DNA of 64,000 bases from Jeotgalibacillus sp. S-D1 (GTDB taxonomy: Bacteria; Bacillota; Bacilli; Bacillales; Jeotgalibacillaceae), in assembly GCF_004358665.1 (NCBI RefSeq), contig NZ_SMZR01000002.1, positions 558,001 to 622,000 on the forward strand, read 5' to 3'. Below the pieces are notes generated by a model. The model was not told the DNA's origin. It ran no database searches and worked only from the letters and a program-made list of their open reading frames with translations. Below are positions 39,316-48,298 of this stretch, in pieces. How positions within the stretch are numbered: position 1 is the first letter of the stretch; the number at the start of each line of letters is the position of its first letter. The position numbers were made by a program, and so were the translations under genes.

Positions 39316-39902
39316 TCTTCTGCTTTTGGTGCGCGTTTGCCTGTCCGGAACACCTTGGCGCTTCGAACATATTCCACATCTGCAATTCCTTCGCGGGCAT
39401 TGACTGCACGTGCACAAGCGAAAAAGTAATCGGATAGTCGGTTTAGATATTGCTGTGGGGCAGCAGGAAGATTCGGGTCAAGCTTAGCAAGTGATACCAC
39501 TTGTCTTTCTGCTCTTCTTGTAATCGTGCGGGCAATATGAAGAGATGCCGAGGCACTTGAACCTCCAGGCAGCACGAAGCGCTCCAGGTCAGGTGCTTCC
39601 TCCATTAATTGATCAATCCGGGTTTCAAGCTGTTCAATTGCTTTTGGATCAAGCTTCCATTCACGACGCGATGATACATTCGCAAGGTCACCGCCTGCAT
39701 CAAATAATTCATGCTGAATCGATTCCAGATCCTCCAATACATCGGGAAACAGACCTGCATCCAATTCTGTTACCGCCCGGCCTACGAAGCTGTTGACTTC
39801 ATCAATTGTTCCATATGCCTCCACTCTGACATCATCTTTATCCACCCGTCCGCCTATTAAGCTCGTTTGACCTTTATCCCCTGTTCGTGTGTAAATTCTC
39901 AT
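39312..39902 (-). CDS. pduO: Cob(I)alamin adenosyltransferase, PduO type
   Basis: Transfers the 5'-deoxyadenosyl group of ATP to cob(I)alamin or cobinamide, making the coenzyme form used by IcmF. 196 residues with the N-terminal ATP loop MRIYTRTGDKGQTSLIGG, then VEAYGTIDEVNSFVG near residue 33, and the C-terminal RTITRRAERQVVSL near 125. The start at 39902 has GAAGGAGG upstream; longer in-frame starts run into the preceding gene. It overlaps its neighbours on both sides by 4 bp. Confidence 0.94.
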   Translation of the reverse strand: MRIYTRTGDKGQTSLIGGRVDKDDVRVEAYGTIDEVNSFVGRAVTELDAGLFPDVLEDLESIQHELFDAGGDLANVSSRREWKLDPKAIEQLETRIDQLMEEAPDLERFVLPGGSSASASLHIARTITRRAERQVVSLAKLDPNLPAAPQQYLNRLSDYFFACARAVNAREGIADVEYVRSAKVFRTGKRAPKAEE

Positions 39903-40351
39903 CTCGATTCCTCCTTCTGTTTTAACTCCTCTGCAATACCATACCAGACCCGTGTAACGCGTTCCGCTTTCAGTGCGGTGTATTGATAACACCATCCTGT
40001 GACATCGCGTGCAGCTCTCGCCGTTTTATCCATCGGCACGACCCCTTTAGATTGGTCTGTTCCGATGATCAGCAGTTTTCTTCCTTCTTCCCCCTGCTCC
40101 CACTCAAGCAATCTTGTTACTTCATTTTTCCAATGCTCCACAATCGCTTCCTTATTAGCCGTCCCTTTCATTCCCGCTTCAATCCAGCTCTCTGTCCTGC
40201 TCCAGACGACCACATGATAACTGGCTAACTCTTTCTCTGAAGCCCTGCCTGATAAAACAATGATCTTATCATCAGAAATGTCATCCTGTTCGAGGAGTTC
40301 ATCTACCCATTTTCTCTTGCCGTTATAGGCACCGCCGATAATGAAGTGCAT
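39899..40351 (-). CDS. Short CobU-like protein with altered P-loop
   Basis: 150 residues that look like a diverged, short relative of CobU (adenosylcobinamide kinase/guanylyltransferase). The start HFIIGGAYNGKRKWVDE aligns with the CobU P-loop GGARSGKS but has Arg in place of the phosphate-binding Ser/Thr. The end, GVVPMDKTARAARDVTGWCYQ, matches the conserved CobU C-terminus. GGAGGGGTGA precedes the ATG, which lies inside the 3' end of cobC. A full-length CobU is encoded in the same operon, so this copy may have lost kinase activity or gained a helper role. Confidence 0.75.
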   Translation of the reverse strand: MHFIIGGAYNGKRKWVDELLEQDDISDDKIIVLSGRASEKELASYHVVVWSRTESWIEAGMKGTANKEAIVEHWKNEVTRLLEWEQGEEGRKLLIIGTDQSKGVVPMDKTARAARDVTGWCYQYTALKAERVTRVWYGIAEELKQKEESR

Positions 40352-40938
40352 CTCTCACCCCTCCTGAACGCATCCTTATCTGCCCAATAGAGCGTCAGGC
40401 CTTGACCATGAAGCGGTTTCCAGTCCCAAAAGGACTTTGATTCCGGAGCAAGCGCAACCAGCAGCTGTCTGATGGGACCACCGTGCGAAACAATCGCAAT
40501 CTGGTCAACGCCGTCCTGATAGCACCATTCCCGAATCCACTCCCAGGCACTGTGAACACGTGCTGAAAAAACCTGAAATGATTCACCATTTTCGGGCTGC
40601 ATGTTTTCAGGGTCCTTCAGCCACCCTGAAAAGTCCTCCCTGTTCATTAATGCCTCTGCCGCCTGTCCTTCCCATTCTCCAAAATGAATTTCTCTTAAAT
40701 CCTTGTTGTAGATCTTTTTTTGATCAGGGAATAAATAGTCAGCTGATTCCACACAGCGTTTTAAATCTGAGACAATAATTCTTTCTGCCTCCGGACGAAA
40801 ATGTTTCGTCTGCTGAAGCAATTCAATTCCTTCAGCAGCTACCGGCACATCCGTCCAGCCAATATAAATCTTCTGCTGATTTTCCGCAGTTACCCCATGA
40901 CGATAGAGAGATAAAACCACACCATGATCAGACTCCAT
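40303..40938 (-). CDS. cobC: Alpha-ribazole-5'-phosphate phosphatase (CobC-like)
   Basis: Histidine phosphatase superfamily member of about 211 residues that removes the phosphate from alpha-ribazole phosphate or adenosylcobalamin phosphate. The catalytic RHG is in SLYRHGVTAENQQKIYIGWTD near residue 12, the second conserved region is IIVSDLKRCVESADYL, and the second His is in IVSHGGPIRQLL near 152. The ATG at 40938 has GGAGGAG 5 nt upstream. Operon position after cobS supports CobC rather than a glycolytic mutase. Confidence 0.9.
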   Translation of the reverse strand: MESDHGVVLSLYRHGVTAENQQKIYIGWTDVPVAAEGIELLQQTKHFRPEAERIIVSDLKRCVESADYLFPDQKKIYNKDLREIHFGEWEGQAAEALMNREDFSGWLKDPENMQPENGESFQVFSARVHSAWEWIREWCYQDGVDQIAIVSHGGPIRQLLVALAPESKSFWDWKPLHGQGLTLYWADKDAFRRGERCTSLSAVPITARENG

Positions 40939-41696
40939 AATTCTCCTCCTTCCAAACAAGCCCCCAGCAGATCTCCTGATATCCCGCCAAATTCATTTTG
41001 TGCAAAACGAATAAATAGAGCAGCCCAAGCGACTGAGCCAATCAAAAGCAAACCGGCCAGCTGCCAGTCGAAGGGATAAAAAAGAAGCGGTACAAGAAGC
41101 GAGACAACTGCTAATAGCAGGGGTATAAATACTTGTTCTTTTTTTACAGATTTTTTAAGAAAAAAAGCCATGCCGTCCTGTTTTGCCAGCGGCATCCTGA
41201 TTAGCAGCAGCGCCATCACTGTTCTCGATAACACCGGAATCCATACCAGCCAAAACCCGGCTGCCCCAAATTGAGAGGCTATATCATACAACAGAATTCC
41301 TTTTACAGCCAGCAGCACAATGAGAGATAACACCCCAAAGGCTCCTACCCTGGGATCTTTTAAAATAGTGTGCCGCTTGTCATGATCACTGTAGGAAAAA
41401 TATGCATCACTGACATCAGTCCAGCCGTCCAGATGCAATCCGCCTGTCCATAGGATAGAGGCAACCCAGATCCACAAAGCAATGATCACTGGACTTGGAG
41501 ATAAAAACGGCTGGGCAAGTCCCATAACTGCCAGTATGGATGCCCCCATTAGGAGTCCGATAACCGGTAAAAATCCAACCATCCATGGAACGGTGCGATC
41601 ATTCATGTCGATTTGTTTTCGCACAGGCATGATGGTGAAAAATTGTATGGCCAGCAAAAAGCCCTCTGCGAAATGGATTGGTCTTTTCATTTTCAT
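40890..41696 (-). CDS. cobS: Cobalamin synthase (adenosylcobinamide-GDP ribazoletransferase)
   Basis: Joins adenosylcobinamide-GDP to alpha-ribazole (phosphate), the last assembly step, in the membrane. About 268 residues with multiple hydrophobic segments. Signature regions are WTGGLHLDGWTDVSDAYFSYSDHDKRHTILKDPRVGAFG near residue 75-110 and the Asp-rich HLDGWTD. The ATG at 41696 follows the cobQ stop directly (TAGCATG), so translation is coupled. The end overlaps cobC by 49 bp. Confidence 0.93.
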   Translation of the reverse strand: MKMKRPIHFAEGFLLAIQFFTIMPVRKQIDMNDRTVPWMVGFLPVIGLLMGASILAVMGLAQPFLSPSPVIIALWIWVASILWTGGLHLDGWTDVSDAYFSYSDHDKRHTILKDPRVGAFGVLSLIVLLAVKGILLYDIASQFGAAGFWLVWIPVLSRTVMALLLIRMPLAKQDGMAFFLKKSVKKEQVFIPLLLAVVSLLVPLLFYPFDWQLAGLLLIGSVAWAALFIRFAQNEFGGISGDLLGACLEGGELWSLIMVWFYLSIVMG

Positions 41697-41697
41697 G

Positions 41698-43197
41698 CTA
41701 CAGCCCTGCAATTTCCCTGATTTTATCCCATTTAAGGTGGGGCTTAAGGTTTTTCGCCAGCTCGTCAAATACATCAGCTTCTGATCGTGCTGCAGCTGCT
41801 TCTGACAAACCAGCCGACTTTCTGATCGCATTTAATATATATTCTCTTGCTTCAGGCTCCCTGAAAACATCATGGAGATAGGTTCCAATCAAACGTCTGT
41901 TTGACGACCAGCACCCATCGGTCTCCCCATTTTCCAGCTTTAAAAATGGCCGCAGCTCAGGCTGCTCCTTCATGACCGTTTTCCCTAAATGAATTTCATA
42001 TCCTTTGATATTCACCGCAGGCTCACTTTTTTCAGACAGGATAAATCCTGTTCGAACGGTTACTTCCTTTTCTTCATGAAAAACAGTGCAGGAGGGCACC
42101 AGTCCAAATCCTCTTTCACTCGAGTGCCTGATGCCAGTGTCTATTCCATGCGGATCAGATAGTTCCTCCCCCATCATTTGAAAGCCGCCGCAGATCCCCA
42201 TAATCCAGATTCCCGCTGAATGAAGCCCGGTAATGCAGTCATGCCAGCCAAGTCTTTTCAACTCAAGCAGGCTGTGAATGGAGCTTTTTGTTCCTGGGAT
42301 AATGAGCAAATCCAGTTTTTCAGGCAGATCTTCGGGTTTTCTGACCCATTTTACGATTACGTCGGTCTCGTTTCTTAAACACTCTATATCTGTGAAATTA
42401 GATAAATAAGGAAGTTGTATGACCGCAACGGATAACGAAGCATTCCCGGTTTGTTGTTTAACCGCTGCAGCAGCCGCTGTTCCAAGTGAATCCTCCTGCT
42501 CAATTCCGTGGTCATCCACATGAGGAAGCACACCTAAAACGGGAAGTGCGGTATGCTGTTCTATCCACTTTACTCCATCTTCAAAAAGAGCACGGTCTCC
42601 GCGGAATTTATTTATGATAATGCCTTTGACACGTGCACGATCATTTTCAGAAAGAAGTGAAAGCGTCCCCGAAATACTGGCAAATACGCCACCTCTTTCG
42701 ATATCAGCAATTAAGATAACAGGCACATCAGCCATATGAGCAACCGTCATATTCACCAGCTCTCTTGATTGAAGATTCATTTCAACCGGACTTCCCGCGC
42801 CTTCAATTACGACTGCTTCATATTCTTGGTGTAAAGAATCGAGGGCGGTTTGAATGGCTGTTCTGCCAATTTCATAAAACTCTCTGCGATAGTCCATTCC
42901 CTCAAAAGAAGCGTAGCGCTTTCCAAATAACACTACCTCTGCTGAACGATCATTCTGCGGCTTTAATAGAATCGGATTCATCATCGAGGTCGCTTGAATA
43001 GAAGCAGCTTCCGCCTGAATTCCCTGGGCTCTTCCTATCTCCAGTCCATCTGAGGTGACATAAGAGTTATTGGACATATTCTGTGATTTAAATGGAGCTA
43101 CTTTCACTCCCTCCTGAGCCAGCAATCTGCAAAAAAGGGTGGCGATCAGGCTTTTCCCAACATCTGAAGACGTTCCCTGAAGCATTACTCCTTTCAT
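41698..43197 (-). CDS. cobQ: Cobyric acid synthase
   Basis: Amidates four side chains of adenosylcobyrinic acid diamide using ATP and glutamine. About 499 residues. The N-terminal DTBS-like ATPase has VMLQGTSSDVGKSLIATLFCRLL near residue 5. The C-terminal type I glutamine amidotransferase carries Cys in GIWIMGICGGFQMMG near 330 and His in GTYLHDVFR near 440. I chose the ATG at 43197 with AAGGAG upstream; it overlaps the cobU stop (ATGA). In a cluster without ring-building genes it may act on salvaged corrinoid intermediates, for example after CbiZ cleavage. Confidence 0.94.
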   Translation of the reverse strand: MKGVMLQGTSSDVGKSLIATLFCRLLAQEGVKVAPFKSQNMSNNSYVTSDGLEIGRAQGIQAEAASIQATSMMNPILLKPQNDRSAEVVLFGKRYASFEGMDYRREFYEIGRTAIQTALDSLHQEYEAVVIEGAGSPVEMNLQSRELVNMTVAHMADVPVILIADIERGGVFASISGTLSLLSENDRARVKGIIINKFRGDRALFEDGVKWIEQHTALPVLGVLPHVDDHGIEQEDSLGTAAAAAVKQQTGNASLSVAVIQLPYLSNFTDIECLRNETDVIVKWVRKPEDLPEKLDLLIIPGTKSSIHSLLELKRLGWHDCITGLHSAGIWIMGICGGFQMMGEELSDPHGIDTGIRHSSERGFGLVPSCTVFHEEKEVTVRTGFILSEKSEPAVNIKGYEIHLGKTVMKEQPELRPFLKLENGETDGCWSSNRRLIGTYLHDVFREPEAREYILNAIRKSAGLSEAAAARSEADVFDELAKNLKPHLKWDKIREIAGL

Positions 43198-43769
43198 ACT
43201 TGCCACTCTCCTTTTCGAATCAATGGGATGCCCGCTTCCATTTCCACCGCCACATCAGAGACCGTCACCAGCCATTGATGGAGCTCTCCGATCTGCTTTT
43301 GATAGTGTGCTGTCATTCCATCTTTGAAAACCGGTTCGTGCAGCACCTCATTGGAAACGATGATGCAGGTTGAAAGATTTTGTTTTGCCCAGTGGATAAA
43401 GGCTGATAATTCAGTATGTATATAGGTTTGAAAAGCAGCCTCTTCAAGCTCAGTCGCAGGTTCGCAATGCATGCGCTCATTTGTCAGCCAGGTTGTCAGG
43501 CAGTCCCAGAGAACCACATCGTTTGCATGCAGCTTTTTTGTTCCTGCTGAAAGTCCAACCGGCTGTTCGACGGTATGCCACCTGCCTGTTCGATCTGCCC
43601 GGTGGCGCTCGATCCGTTCTATCATTTCCTTATCAAACGCTACACCGGAAGCAAGATAAACCAGCCTGCTATTTTCTTTTTCAGCCAAAAAAGCCGCTTC
43701 CTGCTCACTCCAGCTTGTTTTCCCGCTTCTTACGCCGCCTATTACGGTGATGATTCTTCCTGCTGCCAT
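43194..43769 (-). CDS. cobU: Adenosylcobinamide kinase/guanylyltransferase
   Basis: Phosphorylates adenosylcobinamide and then adds GMP to make adenosylcobinamide-GDP. 191 residues. The P-loop VIGGVRSGKTSWSEQ is intact near residue 10, and the next conserved block is RLVYLASGVAFDKEMIERIERHRADR with the guanylylated-His region near 54. VVLWDCLTTWLTNE near 87 is also typical. It overlaps the upstream cobD by 28 bp. Confidence 0.94.
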   Translation of the reverse strand: MAAGRIITVIGGVRSGKTSWSEQEAAFLAEKENSRLVYLASGVAFDKEMIERIERHRADRTGRWHTVEQPVGLSAGTKKLHANDVVLWDCLTTWLTNERMHCEPATELEEAAFQTYIHTELSAFIHWAKQNLSTCIIVSNEVLHEPVFKDGMTAHYQKQIGELHQWLVTVSDVAVEMEAGIPLIRKGEWQV

Positions 43770-44827
43770 TTTGTCACCGCCTGGATTAATCGGTCATTTT
43801 GCTGTGCTGTTTTAATTCCTGCCCGAAGCCACCTGCCATCGAGCCCTTTATAATTATAAGTATGCCGTAATGTGAGGCCTTCTTTCAACAGCTGCTTAAA
43901 CAGCTGGGGTGTTTTTGCTGCGTCCGCCGGCTGCAGTAAAAAGTAATTCGCTTCACTTTGAGAGGTTTTCACGCCCGCTTTTTCCAGTGCTTGAACCATC
44001 CGGATGCGTTCTTTTTTTATATAGGACCTGGTCATCTGTTGAAATGATACATCTTCCAAAACTGCCTGCCCAGAAAGAAGGGCCAGCGCGTTCACATTCC
44101 AGTGTGGGAGCCACTGCTTTATTTTATCAAGGGTCTCATCGCTTCCCAGCATGTAGCCGAGGCGCAAACCGGCAATGGCAAACATTTTTGTCATAGATCG
44201 AAAGATTACCAGGTGATCGCTCCCAATATATCCGCTCATTGAATGCTCTTCCCCCATCATATCAACAAATGCTTCATCCAGTAAGATCGTGGCACCGGTT
44301 TGTGCTGCATGAGAAATCCACTTTGATAAAACATCAGCAGAAACCGCCATTCCTGTAGGGTTTGATGGATTACAAATAAACAACGCACGATCCTTTGTAA
44401 GAAATTCCATTACTTCCTGGTCATTTACTTCCCAGTTGTCATGCTCAGAGGTATAAAAGTGGTGAACAATCCCTTTATTCGCTTTGATTACACGCTCGTA
44501 TTCACTAAAGGCAGGATGAATGATACCCACCTGTTTGCCTTCAAACAGTCTCGCCGTCACCATCATTAATTCTGCTGCTCCGTTTCCAAGAAGAACCTGA
44601 CTTGGCTCCACTTGATGAAAGACAGCGATCTTATGCCGCAAATCCTCTCCATCGGGATCCGGATAGGACGAAACTGCCGAATGCCACTCCATCCACTTTT
44701 CATTAATCACAGAAGGAGGTCCAAGCGGATTCGTATTTTCACTAAAATCAATGATGGACTCAGGTACAGGGATTCCCATGGCCTTGTATAATGAATGCGG
44801 GTTAGCTCCATGAGCCGGTAAATACAT
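43742..44827 (-). CDS. cobD: Threonine-phosphate decarboxylase (CobD-like)
   Basis: PLP enzyme, class I/II aminotransferase fold, that makes (R)-1-aminopropan-2-ol phosphate for the corrin nucleotide loop. 361 residues with HGANPHSLYKAMG at the start, IDFSENTNPLGPP near residue 25, FICNPSNPTGMAV near 150, and the PLP lysine in FRSMTKMFAIAGLRLGY near 213. Histidinol-phosphate aminotransferase is the close alternative, but the start HGA and operon place it in B12 synthesis. GGGAGGAA lies before the ATG, inside cbiB. Confidence 0.9.
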   Translation of the reverse strand: MYLPAHGANPHSLYKAMGIPVPESIIDFSENTNPLGPPSVINEKWMEWHSAVSSYPDPDGEDLRHKIAVFHQVEPSQVLLGNGAAELMMVTARLFEGKQVGIIHPAFSEYERVIKANKGIVHHFYTSEHDNWEVNDQEVMEFLTKDRALFICNPSNPTGMAVSADVLSKWISHAAQTGATILLDEAFVDMMGEEHSMSGYIGSDHLVIFRSMTKMFAIAGLRLGYMLGSDETLDKIKQWLPHWNVNALALLSGQAVLEDVSFQQMTRSYIKKERIRMVQALEKAGVKTSQSEANYFLLQPADAAKTPQLFKQLLKEGLTLRHTYNYKGLDGRWLRAGIKTAQQNDRLIQAVTKWQQEESSP

Positions 44828-45770
44828 AGATAATTCCTCCCAGCCAGCAGACTGCCATAAACAATAAAACAGACCGATTCATCATTTGAACCGCTTGATG
44901 CACGTGCATTGGAAGCAGCCGTTCGCTCCCCACCCCCATTACTGGACGATCGGACACAATGCCTTGATACGTGTTTCGGCCGCCAAGTTTAATATTTAGC
45001 ATGAGCGCAACCGCTGCCTCTCCCCATCCGCTGTTCGGACTTGGATGTTTTTTTGCTTCACCAGGAAGCAGACGGGCCAGTTTTTTTCTCGTCAAAGATG
45101 AGGCGGGGCGGCGTGTGATCAGCATGATCCAGCCAGTGATCCTGCTTGGAATCCAGTTGGCTGCATCATCAAGTTTTGCAGTAGCCCAGCCGTACTCTTC
45201 AAAACGTTTATTTCGGTAGCCGATGATGGAATCGCCCGTATTGATGGCTTTGTACACCCATATAGCAGGTGCTCCGCCGATAAACGCCCAGAAAAGAGGG
45301 GCTGTAATGCCGTCACTGGTATTTTCCGCCACCGTTTCGATCGTCCCGCGCACAATCTGTGATTCCGTTAAATGTTCCGTATCACGACCGACAATCCATG
45401 ATAACCTCTTCCTGGCAAGCGCTATATCTTGACGTTCAAGGGGCTGCACAACCTCCAGCGCTGCTGTCTTTAAGCTTTTCTGCGCGATGGCTGAAGTGAT
45501 GAGGAGCACTTCAATCACAAATCCCGCAGCCCAATGCAGTTGATAAGCAAAATAAACGATTGCCATCGTACTGAAACCGACAGTCAGCAGAGTAACAAGC
45601 AGATGAATGACACCCTTTAACCGCCGGTGCCTTCCTCTGTTCAGGCGTTTTTCCAAAATAGAGATCAATGAACCGGTCCATCTGACAGGATGAGGCCAGT
45701 TTGGCGGATCACCGACAACACGGTCAATCATAACTGCTGCGGTCATCGCCGCTACATGCATAAGCAGCAT
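44802..45770 (-). CDS. cbiB: Adenosylcobinamide-phosphate synthase CbiB
   Basis: Membrane protein that attaches aminopropanol (phosphate) to cobyric acid. 322 residues with several hydrophobic spans. Signature regions are MIDRVVGDPPNWPHPVRWTGSLI near residue 15, VRGTIETVAENTSDGITAPLFWAFIGG near 140, and HPSPNSGWGEAAVALML near 245. Named CobD in some organisms. It lies 3 bp after btuD-cbiZ and overlaps cobD. Confidence 0.94.
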   Translation of the reverse strand: MLLMHVAAMTAAVMIDRVVGDPPNWPHPVRWTGSLISILEKRLNRGRHRRLKGVIHLLVTLLTVGFSTMAIVYFAYQLHWAAGFVIEVLLITSAIAQKSLKTAALEVVQPLERQDIALARKRLSWIVGRDTEHLTESQIVRGTIETVAENTSDGITAPLFWAFIGGAPAIWVYKAINTGDSIIGYRNKRFEEYGWATAKLDDAANWIPSRITGWIMLITRRPASSLTRKKLARLLPGEAKKHPSPNSGWGEAAVALMLNIKLGGRNTYQGIVSDRPVMGVGSERLLPMHVHQAVQMMNRSVLLFMAVCWLGGIIYVFTGSWS

Positions 45771-45773
45771 AGG

Positions 45774-47240
45774 CTATTGACTCTTCTTTCGATGCCAATA
45801 GGACTCGATCGCACTGGCCGTGCATTCAAATATCCCACGGCCAATCAGCTTCCCTAAAGCAGTAACGGTGCCGGAATATTGTACAAAAGGACCTGATTGG
45901 GTCGAGGCAACCAGCAGGCTGTCCGTTGAAGTACCTGTTGCAAGGGTATCAGTAATAGGGTCTTTTACTTTTGCATGCTGCAGCGCCTTCACCTTGGCTT
46001 CTGTTGCGGTCATCATCGCCTGAATGAATGCCTCATCCGATAATTTCCCATTGATAAATACCCAGCTGTTAATGGTACCTATCGCCTCTTTTTGCTTTCT
46101 TTTATGCGCTAATGAAACATCCACAGCGTTGCCTACGCCGGCTGTCACTGCAATCACAATTGATAAATCATCGTCATGGTATTCTCGTATCACCACATCC
46201 TCCACCATCACAGCTGTCATCATTCCAACTGTGTCAGAGGAATTCCAGCCATGTTGATCGGCATAGTCGCACATATCTCTATAGCTGTCATCGCAGCTGT
46301 AATCCATCGGCACATGACGGTTGACAAAATGGCGGTGCCATCCGAGACCCGCTCCAATCACAGCCGAGGATAAAGATTTTAAGGGCTGTTCAGCTGTAAA
46401 ATGCACATGTGCGGCTGACACATGAAACTGCTCTTTTCTAATCAAATCCTGTTTGTGACGGCCATGGTTCGGCAGCAACGTGATTTGCGGCTTTGGCAGC
46501 TCCGGGTGGGCCTGTGTATGGACACGCGCCTGATAAACCCGCTCAACGATGTCTTTTTTCAGCACGTCCCCCGGTGAAGACAGACCTACTGTTTTCCCTT
46601 CATGAAGCAGCAGCAGCCGGTCACAATAAAGTGAAGCAACATTTAAGTCATGGAAGATGGATATGACTGTTAACTGATGAGTAGTCGTCCAGTCTTTTAA
46701 TAGATCCAGCAGCTGCTTTTGATAGGACAAATCCAGGTGGTTGGTCGGTTCATCAAGCAGCAGCAGTTTCGGCTCCTGGGCTAAAGCCTGCGCCAAAAAC
46801 ACCCGCTGTCTTTCTCCCCCGGAAAGCTCCTGAATGGACTGATGTTCAAAGGACAGCACACCTGTCTGCACCATCGCCTCCACTACAGCTTTTTCATCTT
46901 TTTCCGTCCACAGGGCGAACATTCCTTTTTGATGAGGATACCTTCCCATCGATACAGTTTCACGGACCGTATAATCAAATGCATGGCTGTGTAGCTGCGG
47001 AAGAACCGCCATTTCCTTGGCCAGCTGCTTTGAAGAATAGTCGCTGAGCGGTCGTCCTTTAAATGAAATCGCTCCTCCGCTTAAAGGATGCAGCCCGCTG
47101 ATCATTTTCATCAGGGTGGTTTTCCCGCTGCCATTTGGACCTAATATGCCCAGGATTTCCTGCTGTTGTAATTGGAAGGATACATCATGTACAACATTGT
47201 GCTCTCCATATCCCCCGCTCACCTCTTTCACGTTCAGCAT
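45774..47240 (-). CDS. btuD: Corrinoid ABC transporter ATPase fused to CbiZ amidohydrolase
   Basis: 488-residue fusion. Residues 1-250 are an ABC ATPase: Walker A LGPNGSGKTTLMK near 34, signature LSGGERQRV near 140, Walker B LLLLDEPTNHLD near 160. Residues about 265-488 match adenosylcobinamide amidohydrolase CbiZ (VIGAGLGWHRHFVNRHVP, TVGMMTAVMVEDV, TAGVGNAVD, GTSTDSLLVAS), which removes aminopropanol from imported cobinamide and gives cobyric acid for re-assembly. The ATPase powers BtuFC. B. subtilis YvrA has, to my knowledge, a similar fusion. Salvage and import are thus tied in one chain. Confidence 0.92.
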   Translation of the reverse strand: MLNVKEVSGGYGEHNVVHDVSFQLQQQEILGILGPNGSGKTTLMKMISGLHPLSGGAISFKGRPLSDYSSKQLAKEMAVLPQLHSHAFDYTVRETVSMGRYPHQKGMFALWTEKDEKAVVEAMVQTGVLSFEHQSIQELSGGERQRVFLAQALAQEPKLLLLDEPTNHLDLSYQKQLLDLLKDWTTTHQLTVISIFHDLNVASLYCDRLLLLHEGKTVGLSSPGDVLKKDIVERVYQARVHTQAHPELPKPQITLLPNHGRHKQDLIRKEQFHVSAAHVHFTAEQPLKSLSSAVIGAGLGWHRHFVNRHVPMDYSCDDSYRDMCDYADQHGWNSSDTVGMMTAVMVEDVVIREYHDDDLSIVIAVTAGVGNAVDVSLAHKRKQKEAIGTINSWVFINGKLSDEAFIQAMMTATEAKVKALQHAKVKDPITDTLATGTSTDSLLVASTQSGPFVQYSGTVTALGKLIGRGIFECTASAIESYWHRKKSQ

Positions 47241-47242
47241 GT

Positions 47243-48298
47243 TTATCCTCTTCTTTCTCTGCGTTGTCTAATCAAAATCAATCCAAATACCGGCGCACCA
47301 AGCAGCGCTGTAATAACACCAATCGGCAGCTCTGTAGGGGCAACGATGGTTCTAGCCACTAAATCGCATAAAATAAGCAGGCTGGCGCCATTTAAAACAG
47401 ACAGCGGCAGGACGTGACGGTGATCCGCTCCCCATGCCATTCTGACCATATGCGGCACCACTAGCCCCACAAATCCGATGGTGCCTGAAACGGCAACTGC
47501 AGCACCCGTAAGCATTGAGCCTGAAGCCAGCACAAAATACTTTCTAACCTGGACATTTACCCCTAAATGATGCGCACGCTCCTCGCCAAACGCCATGGCA
47601 TTTAACTCGCGAGCATTCCACATAAGGAGAAAGGAGCCCAGTATAAAAAATGGTGCAATGAGGCGGATGTACTCCCAGCCTCTCATCGATACACTGCCGA
47701 GCAGCCACGAAATAATCTGACGGAGCTCTTCTCCAGTTAACGCAATCATAAGCGAAAGAATAGAACCTAAAAATGAACTGAAAATGATGCCTGTTAAAAT
47801 AATCGTTTCCATTTTCATCGACCGTTCCACAAAACGCGCAAAACCAAGTACGGCTATCAGGGTTAAAAGTGCTGCTAAAATACTGACAACCGGCAAAGTA
47901 AAGTTTCCAAGACCAGGAATCGTGAACCCTAAGAAGATCGTCATAACAGCCCCAACAGAGGCCCCTGAAGAAACACCAAGTGTGTAGGGGTCTGCTAATG
48001 GATTTTTCAGCAAGCCTTGAAAGGATGCACCCGCAATCGCCAAGGATGCACCAACTAAAGCTGCCAGCACTACACGGGGAAACCGTATATCAATTACAAT
48101 CGTTTTCATCATTTCATTTGTTTCCCCATGAGTACCAAAAAGAGTGCCCCAAAAAATCTGGAGCATCTCCTTTAAAGGCACTTGCACCGATCCGAGTGTA
48201 ATCGCTAAACAAAAAGCGACGAACAGAAAAATCGATGAAAGTAAATATCCAAACCAAATCCTATTCGCCGAATATGTCCGGGTAGATGGCTTTTGCAA
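47243..48298 (-). CDS. btuC: Corrinoid ABC transporter permease
   Basis: FecCD-family permease of 351 residues with about ten membrane segments. Signatures: RFPRVVLAALVGASLAIAGASFQGLLKNPLADPYTLGVSSGASVGA near residue 75-118 and GFVGLVVPHMVRMAWGADHRHVLP near 270, the coupling-helix region. Start appears to be a TTG at 48298 inside the end of btuF, with a weak ribosome site, so the exact start is uncertain. 2 bp before btuD. Confidence 0.91.
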   Translation of the reverse strand: MQKPSTRTYSANRIWFGYLLSSIFLFVAFCLAITLGSVQVPLKEMLQIFWGTLFGTHGETNEMMKTIVIDIRFPRVVLAALVGASLAIAGASFQGLLKNPLADPYTLGVSSGASVGAVMTIFLGFTIPGLGNFTLPVVSILAALLTLIAVLGFARFVERSMKMETIILTGIIFSSFLGSILSLMIALTGEELRQIISWLLGSVSMRGWEYIRLIAPFFILGSFLLMWNARELNAMAFGEERAHHLGVNVQVRKYFVLASGSMLTGAAVAVSGTIGFVGLVVPHMVRMAWGADHRHVLPLSVLNGASLLILCDLVARTIVAPTELPIGVITALLGAPVFGLILIRQRRERRG

